From contig JAQYWJ010000039.1 of NCBI GenBank assembly GCA_030145005.1, positions 1-13,056 of the forward strand: a stretch of DNA of 13,056 nt, given 5' to 3'. Under the pieces are notes generated by a model, which was not told the origin of the DNA, ran no database searches, and saw only the letters and a program-made list of their open reading frames with translations. The position numbers were made by a program, and so were the translations under genes. The stretch is from Desulfobacter sp. Its GTDB lineage: Bacteria > Desulfobacterota > Desulfobacteria > Desulfobacterales > Desulfobacteraceae. Position 1 is the stretch's first letter. Each line of letters opens with the position of its first letter. This document shows, piece by piece, positions 1 through 7,167 of the stretch.

Positions 1-67
1 TATTAAATTACTTTCATATTTTGTTGTGGGTTGGTCCAGGTATTGATAGACCAAGTCAACCCATGGC

Positions 68-76
68 TGTTATAAT
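68..76 (+). promoter_or_regulatory. Extended -10 promoter candidate for the CNNM/CBS gene
   Basis: The sequence TG-T-TATAAT is a perfect extended -10 element. It would start transcription near position 83 and leave a leader of about 35 nt before the ATG at 118. No good -35 lies at 16-18 bp; TTGATA at 43-48 is 22 bp away. Extended -10 promoters can work without a -35, so the call is plausible but rests on one motif. Confidence 0.45.
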
Positions 77-117
77 GAATTATCAAACCAAAACCAACAG
101 CTAAAGGTTGAACGTAT

Positions 118-1287
118 ATGCCATATACCCCTGAAGATGTTATGATGCTGGCCGCATATGTTCTATTGGCGCTGGTGTGTTCGTTCCTCTGTTCCGTTGC
201 TGAGGCGGTATTGTTAAGCATCACGCCTTCTTACATTGAAGGATTGGAGGAGCGAAACCCAAAACATGCGGCACTTTTGCGCAAACTGAAAAAGGACAAA
301 GTGGATCAGTCCCTTTCCGCCATTTTGACTTTGAACACCATTGCCCATACAGTGGGCGCCATCGGCGCAGGCGCCAAAGCCACCCTGGTGTTCGGCAACG
401 CCTGGTTCGGTCTCTTCTCAGCTATCATGACACTGATGATTCTCTTTATTTCCGAGATCGTTCCCAAAACCATCGGAGCGGTTTACTGGTCCATCCTTGA
501 GGTTCCAACCGCGCGGTTTGTTCAATCGCTGATTGTGATTCTCTATCCCGTGGTCTGGGTTTCCGAAAAACTAACAGCCTTCATTTCCCGTAGAAAGATT
601 ATCAATAGTTCCAGCAGAGATGAGCTGATCGCCATGGCCTCCCTGGGGGTCAAAACCGGCCAGATTCACAGTAAAGAGTCTATAGTCATAAGGAATCTTC
701 TTAGATTCGAATCACTGAAACCATCGGATATAATGACCCCGAGAACCGTAATTTTTGCTCTGCCTGAAGACATGAAAATCAGAGATGCATGGCCTATCAT
801 CAGCCGAAAACCCTTTTCACGAATTCCCCTATATACACATAGCGTGGACAGCATCACCGGATTTATTCTCAAGAATGACGTATTGATCCGCTCGACACAG
901 AATTACGGAGCCCCCCAAATTCAAGGCAAAAAAGAGAACGATGAAATCCAAATACCGATATCTGCAAAATATTCCGAGAACGACAATTCATTATTGTCAA
1001 CCGAAGAACCTCTGAGCGTTTTAAAACGGGAGATACTCGTTGTTCCGGAATCCATATCCATGACGTCTCTTTTTGAACAATCCTTAAAGAATCGCCACCA
1101 TATTACCATTGTCGTAAATGAGCATGGTGGCACCGAAGGCTTGGTGACCCTGGAAGATTTGATCGAAAGTATTCTCGGCATGGAGATTGTCGATGAGACC
1201 GACTACGTGGAGGATATGCGCATCCTGGCGAGAAAACGATGGGTCAAACGTGCCAGAAAAATGGGGATCAAAGACTCCTCGATCTAA
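118..1287 (+). CDS. CNNM (DUF21) transmembrane protein with paired CBS domains
   Basis: This is an inner-membrane protein of the CNNM/CorB/HlyC-CorC superfamily, whose characterised members act in magnesium or cobalt efflux and homeostasis. The substrate here is not known. The N-terminal DUF21 part (about residues 5-160) has hydrophobic segments near 10-35, 68-90, 97-118 and 133-157. It carries the family-like stretches LTLNTIAHTVGA (70-81) and SEIVPKTIGA (112-121). A CBS pair follows, about 204-262 and 300-360, ending in the typical GGTEGLVTLEDLIESILG (337-354). About 45 polar residues separate the two CBS halves. The usual C-terminal CorC/HlyC domain is missing; the protein ends in a short basic tail at 389 residues, as in many short CNNM proteins. 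An AAAGG sequence at 103-107 lies 10 nt before the ATG. It appears to be a single-gene unit, with a separate promoter starting the next operon. Confidence 0.88.
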   Translation: MPYTPEDVMMLAAYVLLALVCSFLCSVAEAVLLSITPSYIEGLEERNPKHAALLRKLKKDKVDQSLSAILTLNTIAHTVGAIGAGAKATLVFGNAWFGLFSAIMTLMILFISEIVPKTIGAVYWSILEVPTARFVQSLIVILYPVVWVSEKLTAFISRRKIINSSSRDELIAMASLGVKTGQIHSKESIVIRNLLRFESLKPSDIMTPRTVIFALPEDMKIRDAWPIISRKPFSRIPLYTHSVDSITGFILKNDVLIRSTQNYGAPQIQGKKENDEIQIPISAKYSENDNSLLSTEEPLSVLKREILVVPESISMTSLFEQSLKNRHHITIVVNEHGGTEGLVTLEDLIESILGMEIVDETDYVEDMRILARKRWVKRARKMGIKDSSI

Positions 1288-1332
1288 TGGGTAAAATACA
1301 TACAATTGCCCTGAAAAAATCAGATATTTATC

Positions 1333-1361
1333 TTGACCACATATATATGAAATGATATAGA
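1333..1361 (+). promoter_or_regulatory. Sigma70-type promoter of the rpsF operon
   Basis: TTGACC (1333-1338) and TATAGA (1356-1361) are separated by exactly 17 bp. The -10 is also preceded by TG at 1353-1354, which makes it an extended -10. Transcription would start near 1368, leaving about 100 nt of leader before rpsF. This is the best promoter match in the window and fits the strong expression expected of ribosomal-protein genes. Confidence 0.7.
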
Positions 1362-1367
1362 GAATGG

Positions 1368-1467
1368 TTTTATTGTCTTAAGCTGGACAATAAGCATAAC
1401 TATTTTATCCTTGCTCCGGGTCATATACTAAGGTTGATCCGGGGCTTTATAGCCACAAGGAGGAAAA
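1368..1467 (+). promoter_or_regulatory. Structured 5' leader of rpsF-rpsR, possible S6:S18 autoregulatory RNA
   Basis: Three hairpins can be drawn. The first pairs 1370-1377 with 1386-1393 (8 bp, arms TTATTGTC and GACAATAA) and would sit at the very 5' end of the transcript. The second pairs GCTCCGG (1413-1419) with CCGGGGC (1439-1445) through 7 bp, one of them a G-U pair. The third pairs GGCT (1443-1446) with AGCC (1451-1454). The third shares bases with the second, so the two exclude each other, and it ends a few bases before the Shine-Dalgarno AAGGAGG (1457-1463). Leaders of rpsF operons in many bacteria carry an RNA motif bound by the S6:S18 complex. Whether this one matches that consensus cannot be settled by eye. 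Confidence 0.35.
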
Positions 1468-1989
1468 ATGAAGAAGTACGAAACCGTATTTATTTCTGAT
1501 CCGGACATGTCGGAACAGGCCCGTGAAGAGTTGCTCGAACGAGTCAAAGGTATCATTGACAGGGAAAAAGGTATTCTTCTGAACGTTGATGAATGGGGCT
1601 TAAAAAAATTGTCCTATGAGATCAAAAAGAAACTGCGCGGGTACTATGTATGCCTGACCTACGGCGGAACCGGAGAGCTTGTCACAGAGCTTGAAAGAAA
1701 TTTCCGATTAAGTGACCTTATCATGAAGTTTATGACTATCCTTATCACGGAACACGTCACCGAAGAATCTCTTAAACAAGAAGCTGAAGAGGCCAAAGAA
1801 GCAGCCCAGCAAACTGAAGAAGCTGCCCAGGAAGAAGAAGCTGCGCCCCAGAAAGCAGAAGAAGAAAAAGATCAAGGGCCCACGGAAGAAAAAAATGATA
1901 AGGCTGAAGAGAATACAGATGATCAGGATGATGCGCAAGAGACCGAATCTGAAAAGACATCTGAACCTGCCGAAGAATCCAAGGAATAA
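1468..1989 (+). CDS. rpsF: 30S ribosomal protein S6 with long acidic C-terminal tail
   Basis: S6 is a small-subunit protein that binds 16S rRNA together with S18 on the platform. Residues 1-97 form the normal S6 core: the N-terminus [13 protein letters not shown], the [15 protein letters not shown] region (41-55), and [16 protein letters not shown] (74-89). After residue 98 comes a low-complexity tail of about 75 residues with 31 Asp or Glu and 8 Lys. It contains imperfect repeats of the EEAA type encoded by GAAGAAGC-rich DNA. The family is usually 95-135 residues, so 173 is long, although acidic S6 tails are common and E. coli S6 is itself polyglutamylated after translation. The start follows a strong AAGGAGG with a 4-nt spacer. 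It is the first gene of the rpsF-rpsR-DUF2232-rplI unit, 23 nt before rpsR. Confidence 0.97.
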   Translation: MKKYETVFISDPDMSEQAREELLERVKGIIDREKGILLNVDEWGLKKLSYEIKKKLRGYYVCLTYGGTGELVTELERNFRLSDLIMKFMTILITEHVTEESLKQEAEEAKEAAQQTEEAAQEEEAAPQKAEEEKDQGPTEEKNDKAEENTDDQDDAQETESEKTSEPAEESKE

Positions 1990-2012
1990 TTCAAGTACAA
2001 AGGAGATCAAGT

Positions 2013-2270
2013 ATGTATAAAGGTCATAGAGGCGGCGGAAAAAACAGATTCTATCAGCGCCGGAAAATCTGCAGGTTCTGCGTGGACAGCAACATGGAAC
2101 TTGACTATAAAAATCCCAAAGCACTCAAACAGTTCATTACTGAACGGGGCAAAATTATTCCCCGCCGTATCACAGGGACCTGTGCCAAACACCAGCGCAA
2201 GCTGACAGTGGCCATCAAGCAGGCCCGGCAGATTGCACTTCTGCCCTTTGTGGGTCGCCCCTTAAATTAA
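2013..2270 (+). CDS. rpsR: 30S ribosomal protein S18, zinc-binding type
   Basis: S18 pairs with S6 on the platform of the 30S subunit. The 85-residue product has the full family length. It shows the conserved core [19 protein letters not shown] (30-48), [13 protein letters not shown] (50-62) and the C-terminal [10 protein letters not shown]. Cys20, Cys23, Cys57 and His60 form a C-x2-C...C-x2-H set that is expected to bind zinc; many bacteria have lost these residues from S18. The Shine-Dalgarno AAAGGAG (1999-2005) lies 7 nt before the ATG. It follows rpsF without the ssb or priB gene that separates the pair in many other bacteria, and the DUF2232 gene starts 31 nt downstream. Confidence 0.97.
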   Translation: MYKGHRGGGKNRFYQRRKICRFCVDSNMELDYKNPKALKQFITERGKIIPRRITGTCAKHQRKLTVAIKQARQIALLPFVGRPLN

Positions 2271-2301
2271 AACAAAAAAGGTTTTCACAGGTTTTTGGGA
2301 T

Positions 2302-3234
2302 ATGCCGTTATCCATCACACACCCGGTTTTCATCAGGGAGACTTTGACAGGCATTATTTTCTGTCTGTTAATTTATGGTGTGGTGTTTGCATTTCCCCTG
2401 CTTGGTGTATTTGTTCTTCTGTTTCTGCCCCTGCCGGTTCTTTTTTACCGTCTTAAAATTGGCAGAAACAGCGGGGCTCTGATTGCAGGGGCAAGCTTTT
2501 TTATACTCGTGCTCATGGCCAAAGGCGTGGCTTTTGACACACTTTACTTTGGACTGCTTCTGGCAACCGGTATGGTTTTAGGAGAATGCCTTGAGCGGCA
2601 TATGAGTATTCAAAAAACCATGGGATTGGCCTCTCTAATAGCGGCAGGCGCTGTCTTTGCAACGCTTATGGTTTACACCATCAGCCAGGGACGGACATTA
2701 TCCGCCCTAATGACGGATTACATGAATCAGTCTTTGAGTATTGCCAGGCAGCTCTCTCCTGAAATCGGAATGGATCAGGACATGACCCAAAAGCTGATAT
2801 CATCCATGATGATTGTCATGCCGGGCATGTTCATGGTTTCTTTTGTGACAACCCTATGGTTAAACATCCTGATTATCAGAAAGCTTCTAAAACATAAGGG
2901 CATCACTATTAAAAGCATTGAACACTTAAATCTTTATAAATCGCCGGACATGCTGGTCTGGGCATTTATCGGATGTGCAATGGCTTTGATGATTCCCTCT
3001 GATCCTGTGAAAATCTTTGGCATCAATTGCCTGATTGTTTTAATGCTTGTTTATTTTTTTCAAGGAATTGCAGTTGTCTCCTTTTTTTTTCAGCAAAAAA
3101 ACACACCCATGGCTCTGAAAGGATTTTGTTATTTTCTCATTGCCGTACAGGTGTACGTTTTAATCCTTGTCATTGGTCTTGGTTTTTTTGACAACTGGAT
3201 TGATTTCAGGAAACTTTCTGCATCACGAAAATAA
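2302..3234 (+). CDS. DUF2232 (YybS-like) polytopic membrane protein
   Basis: This 310-residue protein of unknown biochemical function belongs, by its features, to the DUF2232/YybS-like integral membrane family. I count about nine hydrophobic segments, near residues 14-32, 34-50, 57-72, 79-95, 105-126, 168-191, 217-232, 236-262 and 271-295. A more polar stretch, probably outside the membrane, lies around 130-165. The end GFFDNWIDFRKL resembles the conserved C-terminus of the family. Members are often found between rpsR and rplI in delta-proteobacteria and Firmicutes, and that position supports the call more than any motif. The ribosome-binding site is weak (ACAGG about 10 nt before the ATG). 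Translation may therefore depend on readthrough from rpsR, 31 nt upstream. Confidence 0.82.
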   Translation: MPLSITHPVFIRETLTGIIFCLLIYGVVFAFPLLGVFVLLFLPLPVLFYRLKIGRNSGALIAGASFFILVLMAKGVAFDTLYFGLLLATGMVLGECLERHMSIQKTMGLASLIAAGAVFATLMVYTISQGRTLSALMTDYMNQSLSIARQLSPEIGMDQDMTQKLISSMMIVMPGMFMVSFVTTLWLNILIIRKLLKHKGITIKSIEHLNLYKSPDMLVWAFIGCAMALMIPSDPVKIFGINCLIVLMLVYFFQGIAVVSFFFQQKNTPMALKGFCYFLIAVQVYVLILVIGLGFFDNWIDFRKLSASRK

Positions 3235-3244
3235 AATATATATG

Positions 3245-3267
3245 CCGGACCGTAAAACAGCGGCCGG
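3245..3267 (+). promoter_or_regulatory. Hairpin in front of the rplI ribosome-binding site
   Basis: CCGG-A-CCG (3245-3252) can pair with CGG-CCGG (3261-3267), giving a 7-bp all-GC stem with a bulged A and an 8-nt loop. It ends 3 nt before GGAGG (3271-3275). No T tract follows, so it is not an intrinsic terminator. It could affect mRNA stability or L9 translation; that role is inferred from position alone. Confidence 0.3.
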
Positions 3268-3281
3268 ATTGGAGGTTTACA

Positions 3282-3734
3282 ATGAAAGTAATATTAAAGG
3301 AAACCATCGACACTTTGGGTATCGCAGGTACCGAGTGCAAGGTGGCGGAAGGCTATGGACGCAATTATCTGCTGCCCCAGGGTAAAGCGGTTCTTGCCAC
3401 CCCTGCCAATCGCAAGGTTATGGAACAGACCCGGGCTAAACTTGAACTTCAGATTGCCAAAGAAAGAAAGATTGCCGAAGAGATGGCAGCAAAAGTCAAA
3501 AAAGTTGCGATCACAATCAAGGCCAAGGTCCGCGAAGAAATTCATCTTTACGGTTCTGTAACCTCCCATGACATCAAAGAGGCTCTGGATGCACAGAATG
3601 TTGAAGTTGAACGACGCTCCATTCTGCTTGCAGAACCTATCAAGGAAACCGGTGAATACAAGGTACCCATCCGTTTATATAAAAATGTTGAACCGGAAAT
3701 CACCGTGACGGTTGTAGCAGAAGAGAAACAGTAA
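3282..3734 (+). CDS. rplI: 50S ribosomal protein L9
   Basis: L9 binds 23S rRNA at the base of the L1 stalk and helps maintain reading frame. The 150-residue length is typical. The N-terminal domain has MKVILKETIDTLGIAGTE followed by VAEGYGRNYLLPQGKAV (21-37), which matches the family signature. A long charged helix (about 40-75) then connects to the C-terminal domain, which contains EEIHLYGSVTSHDI (85-98). GGAGG at 3271-3275 lies 6 nt before the ATG. It is the last gene before a strong terminator and so probably closes the ribosomal-protein transcription unit. Confidence 0.97.
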   Translation: MKVILKETIDTLGIAGTECKVAEGYGRNYLLPQGKAVLATPANRKVMEQTRAKLELQIAKERKIAEEMAAKVKKVAITIKAKVREEIHLYGSVTSHDIKEALDAQNVEVERRSILLAEPIKETGEYKVPIRLYKNVEPEITVTVVAEEKQ

Positions 3735-3750
3735 AAATAGTTCCGACACA

Positions 3751-3793
3751 TGCCTGCAGACCTTTAGAATCCAAGGGTCTGCAGGCATTTTTT
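3751..3793 (+). terminator. Intrinsic terminator after rplI
   Basis: The arms TGCCTGCAGACC (3751-3762) and GGTCTGCAGGCA (3776-3787) form a perfect 12-bp stem with a 13-nt loop, followed directly by six T residues (3788-3793). This is a textbook rho-independent terminator for the rpsF-rplI unit. The T tract touches the dnaB Shine-Dalgarno AAAGG (3794-3798), so dnaB expression must come from readthrough or from a promoter inside or before the terminator. Confidence 0.92.
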
Positions 3794-3804
3794 AAAGGTC
3801 AGTG

Positions 3805-5184
3805 ATGGCAAAAAAAGAATCCGTTAAATCAGACCACCTGCTTAACCGCACCCCACCCCATGATACAGATGCCGAGGCCTCACTTCTGTCCGCCATCTTT
3901 ATCAATAATGACAGCCTGTTTGACATTATTGAAATCCTCAAACCCGATGATTTTTATAAAGGGGCGCACAAAAAGATCTTCAGGGCCATCACAGAACTTT
4001 CCCAAAAAGAGGAACCAGCTGACCTTGTGACCGTTGCCAACCAACTTAATGAAAAAGATGAATTAGAAGGGGTTGGCGGACCGGCTTTTCTTGCTGCCAT
4101 TTCCGATGCAGCACCGGTGGCGGTCAATGCCGTGCATTATGCCAGAATCGTCCGTGAAAAAGCCACGCTGCGTGAGCTTATCAATGCATGCTCCGGAACC
4201 ATTGAACGCTGCCTTGAAGACAAAGGGGATTTTAAAGACATTCTTGATGAGTCCCAGGCATCAGTTCTAAAAATTGCCGACCGTCAATCCGGGAGTCCTT
4301 TTAAGCCCCTGTCAGAGCTCATCAACCTGAACATTGACCAATTAGAAGAGCTGCAGGGCAAAGAGGGCGGACTTGCAGGGCTTTCAACCGGATATCCAAG
4401 GCTTGACAGAATCACATCCGGGCTGCAGGGTTCGGACCTTATTATTCTGGCTGCCCGCCCCTCCATGGGAAAAACCGCCCTTGCCCTGAACATTGCCAGA
4501 AATGTCGCGTTTCACTACCGCAAACCCGTGGCTGTATTTTCCCTTGAAATGTCCAAAGAACAATTATCCATGCGGCTGTTAACATCCGAAGCACGGGTGG
4601 ATGCCAACCGGCTGCGCAGTGGGGTCTTCAGCCCCGAAGACTGGCAGAATTTTACGGATGCTGCAGGCGTTCTCAATGAGATTCCCATTTTCATTGATGA
4701 TACGGCGTCCATATCGGTTATGGACCTTCGGGCCAAAGCCAGAAAACTGTTCCAGATAAATAAAGACATCGGCCTTGTGGTCATTGATTACCTGCAGTTA
4801 ATGAAATCATCCATCCACTCTGACCGAAGGGATCTTGAGATTGCCGATATTTCAAGGGCTTTAAAATCCCTTGCCAAAGAACTTAAGGTTCCGGTTCTCG
4901 CATTATCCCAGCTCAACCGTGCCCTTGAACAGCGCTCGGACAAACGGCCCATGATGTCTGATTTGCGCGAATCAGGCGCCATTGAACAGGATGCGGATAT
5001 TATCTCATTTATTTACCGGGACGAAGTCTACAATAAAGAGCCGGATAATCCCAAAAAAGGTACGGCAGAGATCATTGTTGCCAAAAACCGTAACGGCAGC
5101 ATTGGTACCGCACATATGGTATTCAACGGCCAGTACACCCGGTTCGAGGAACTGGCCCCCGAAGCTTATCAAGGTTTTAAATGA
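3805..5184 (+). CDS. dnaB: Replicative DNA helicase DnaB
   Basis: DnaB is the hexameric 5'-3' helicase that unwinds DNA at the replication fork. The 459-residue product is complete. The N-terminal domain begins with TPPHDTDAEASLLSAIF (16-32), and the RecA-like domain starts near residue 185. Visible motifs are Walker A ARPSMGKT (217-224), catalytic Glu248 in SLEMS, Walker B VVIDYLQL (325-332), H3 SQLNR (368-372), and H4 SDLRESGAIEQDAD (385-398). Lys427 and Arg429 in AKNRNG match the arginine-finger region. ATG at 3805 is preferred over the in-frame GTG at 3802 because AAAGG (3794-3798) then sits 6 nt upstream. It overlaps hflX by ATGA at its stop. No intein or insertion interrupts it. Confidence 0.97.
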   Translation: MAKKESVKSDHLLNRTPPHDTDAEASLLSAIFINNDSLFDIIEILKPDDFYKGAHKKIFRAITELSQKEEPADLVTVANQLNEKDELEGVGGPAFLAAISDAAPVAVNAVHYARIVREKATLRELINACSGTIERCLEDKGDFKDILDESQASVLKIADRQSGSPFKPLSELINLNIDQLEELQGKEGGLAGLSTGYPRLDRITSGLQGSDLIILAARPSMGKTALALNIARNVAFHYRKPVAVFSLEMSKEQLSMRLLTSEARVDANRLRSGVFSPEDWQNFTDAAGVLNEIPIFIDDTASISVMDLRAKARKLFQINKDIGLVVIDYLQLMKSSIHSDRRDLEIADISRALKSLAKELKVPVLALSQLNRALEQRSDKRPMMSDLRESGAIEQDADIISFIYRDEVYNKEPDNPKKGTAEIIVAKNRNGSIGTAHMVFNGQYTRFEELAPEAYQGFK

Positions 5185-6797
5185 AACGAATTGTCTACGG
5201 CACCCTTGACGGGCTGAACAAAGCCCAGATCAACCGGATCGAAAATCTTTACAATATCAAATCACCGCCGGAATATATCCTTTCCCGACAGGCCGCCATT
5301 GAGATTGTTGGCATCAGCCGGGATATTCGCCGTCAGGTCGGCCTTCTTCTGGATCGAAACGGAAAAATCATCTGTGTCATTGCAGGAGAACCTCACCGCA
5401 TCGTTATTCCGGTAACACCGGATTTCCAGCCCGGCCCAGGCCGACTTAAGGGGCTGCGCTGCATTCATACGCATTTGTCTCACGAGACCTTGACACGGGA
5501 TGATCTCACCGACCTTGCCCTTCTGCGCCTGGATTATATCACTGCCATCTGCCTGAATGTCGATGGAACTCCTGGCCCTGTATACTCCGCGCATATTCTG
5601 CCCGATCCCGAATCAGATCCTTACAGAGTCCTTCCCGGCACAACCCTTGACCATCTGGATATAGACTGCCAGACTCAAATTCTTGAGCTTGAATCAGAAC
5701 TTTCCCGGCACAACCGCCGGCACAGCCCGGAAAGCGGCCGGGAGAATGCCTTTTTGATTAATGCGGCAACGCAAGATATCAGTTCTGCACACGTTTCAAT
5801 GGATGAGCTCAAGGAATTGTGCAAAACAAGCCGGATCAACGTAGTGGGCACGGCCATCCAGCAAAGAAAAAAAATTGACCCTAAATTTGTAGTGGGCAAA
5901 GGCAAATTATCTGAACTGATTATCAAGGCCATCCAGAATTATGCAACAATGCTTGTCTTTGACCGGGAACTTAGCCCCTCCCAGATACGTTCCATCACCG
6001 ATTTTGTGGAGATGAAGGTCATTGACCGCACCCAGCTTATACTGGATATTTTTGCCAAACAGGCCAAATCCAGTGAAGGTAAATACCAGGTGGAACTGGC
6101 CCAGCTTGAATATATGCTGCCCCGCCTGATCACAAAAAATACGGCCATGTCCAGGCTGACAGGCGGAATTGGCGGCAGAGGCCCCGGAGAAACCAAGCTT
6201 GAGGTGAACCGCCGTCGTGCCCGGGAGCGTATCACTCGACTGAAAAAAGAAATTAAAAAAATTCGCAAACAGCGCACCCAGCAAAAAGCAAGGCGAAAAA
6301 GAAGGGCGCTACCGGTCATCTCCATTGTGGGGTATACCAATGCCGGCAAGTCAACATTGCTCAATACCTTGACCCAAAGCAACATTATCGCCGCAAACCG
6401 GCTGTTTGCCACCCTGGACCCCTCCTCACGAAGGCTGAGGTTCCCCCGGGATAAGGAAGTTATCATCACAGATACCGTGGGCTTTATCCAGAACCTGCCA
6501 AAGGAGCTTTTAGAAGCATTTCATGCCACTTTGGAGGAACTTGAGCAGGCAGATGTTATTCTCCATGTTATTGACATTTCAAACCCCAGGTACATGCAGC
6601 AAAAAGAGACCGTGGACCAGTTGCTGAAATCTTTGAACCTGAATAAAATCCCCACACTGTATGTATTCAATAAAATGGACCTGGCTGATTTGAATAATTT
6701 TGATTCACCCTGGCTTTTAAACCAGGGAATTCTGGTTTCAGCACGTAAAAAATCAAGCCTTACCCCACTGGTGGAAAAACTTGAAGCCATGGTATAA
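5181..6797 (+). CDS. hflX: GTPase HflX, long form with N-terminal extension
   Basis: HflX is a ribosome-binding GTPase that splits stalled 70S ribosomes and is linked to stress recovery. The product has 538 residues against about 426 in E. coli. The usual HflX part starts near residue 190, with VVGTAIQQRKKIDPKFVVGKG beginning at 221. The glycine-rich LTGGIGGRGPGETKLE (326-341) follows, then a basic coiled linker (341-376). The G domain has G1 GYTNAGKST (384-392), G3 DTVGF (431-435), G4 NKMD (497-500) and G5 SAR (520-522). Residues 1-170 are an extra domain with HTHLSHETLTRDDLTDLALL (96-115), which recalls a JAMM/MPN metal site (see findings). The ATG overlaps the dnaB stop (ATGA), so translation is probably coupled to dnaB. 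Confidence 0.95.
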   Translation: MKRIVYGTLDGLNKAQINRIENLYNIKSPPEYILSRQAAIEIVGISRDIRRQVGLLLDRNGKIICVIAGEPHRIVIPVTPDFQPGPGRLKGLRCIHTHLSHETLTRDDLTDLALLRLDYITAICLNVDGTPGPVYSAHILPDPESDPYRVLPGTTLDHLDIDCQTQILELESELSRHNRRHSPESGRENAFLINAATQDISSAHVSMDELKELCKTSRINVVGTAIQQRKKIDPKFVVGKGKLSELIIKAIQNYATMLVFDRELSPSQIRSITDFVEMKVIDRTQLILDIFAKQAKSSEGKYQVELAQLEYMLPRLITKNTAMSRLTGGIGGRGPGETKLEVNRRRARERITRLKKEIKKIRKQRTQQKARRKRRALPVISIVGYTNAGKSTLLNTLTQSNIIAANRLFATLDPSSRRLRFPRDKEVIITDTVGFIQNLPKELLEAFHATLEELEQADVILHVIDISNPRYMQQKETVDQLLKSLNLNKIPTLYVFNKMDLADLNNFDSPWLLNQGILVSARKKSSLTPLVEKLEAMV

Positions 6798-6827
6798 TGC
6801 TCATGATCAATTTTTACCAAAACCTGG

Positions 6828-6856
6828 TTGAAAAAAAGAAACGTATACTTTAACAT
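6828..6856 (+). promoter_or_regulatory. Weak promoter candidate for the small cysteine-rich gene
   Basis: TTGAAA (6828-6833) and TAACAT (6851-6856) are 17 bp apart and match the sigma70 boxes at 5 and 4 of 6 positions. Transcription would begin near 6863, at the foot of the inverted repeat 6862-6903. The surrounding sequence is AT-rich, where chance matches are frequent. Confidence 0.3.
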
Positions 6857-6861
6857 ATTTA

Positions 6862-6903
6862 AGGGACGAGGAAAAAATATCACAGATTTTGTGCCGAGTC
6901 CCT
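6862..6903 (+). repeat. Nested inverted repeat between hflX and the small gene
   Basis: Outer arms AGGGAC (6862-6867) and GTCCCT (6898-6903) enclose inner arms CACA (6881-6884) and TGTG (6890-6893). On RNA this gives a two-level hairpin. No T run follows (the next bases are AATATAAAAAA), so it is not a standard terminator of hflX. It may be a 5' leader structure of the next gene, or an operator on DNA. Confidence 0.35.
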
Positions 6904-6934
6904 AATATAAAAAACACTTGCCTTGGAATTTCAT

Positions 6935-7153
6935 ATGGAAATACAATTAGACCGGTTAATGGAAGAAGAAAATATTAAAGAAGACTCAATGGACACTCCG
7001 GATTGCTTTGGGGAGTTTGATAAAAACTGCCGGCTCTGTTTTGATTATTGCGCAATATCCATAAAATGCTGCATTATGCAGTCCCGTCACCCCAAAATTG
7101 ATATTTTGGAAAAACTTTTGATCTACAATAATTACGCCGCAAAACCCAACTGA
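6935..7153 (+). CDS. Small cysteine-rich hypothetical protein
   Basis: This is a 72-residue soluble protein that I do not recognise with certainty. After an acidic N-terminus it has six cysteines at residues 24, 32, 35, 39, 45 and 46, in the pattern C-x7-C-x2-C-x3-C-x5-C-C, inside CFGEFDKNCRLCFDYCA (24-40). The spacing suggests a metal-binding knuckle (zinc or iron-sulfur), but no known family can be named. ATG at 6935 is preferred over an in-frame TTG at 6923; neither has a good Shine-Dalgarno, which lowers confidence. The gene stands alone between hflX and the palindrome that ends dnaA, and is convergent with dnaA. The cysteine cluster makes a chance open frame unlikely. Confidence 0.65.
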   Translation: MEIQLDRLMEEENIKEDSMDTPDCFGEFDKNCRLCFDYCAISIKCCIMQSRHPKIDILEKLLIYNNYAAKPN

Positions 7154-7167
7154 TTATTTGTTTTTAC

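Noticed and set aside
1288..1320. Terminator after the CNNM gene
   Set aside because: GGG (1288-1292 area) and CCC (around 1309) could pair only over 3-4 bp with no T run.
1708..2124. 138-residue open frame on the minus strand, rich in Phe and Leu
   Set aside because: It is the antisense shadow of the GAA-rich S6 tail (TTC codons) and of rpsR; both plus-strand genes are certain.
5907..6469. Two long minus-strand open frames (125 and 176 residues) opposite hflX
   Set aside because: They lie wholly inside the conserved hflX core, show no recognisable domain and overlap each other in different frames.
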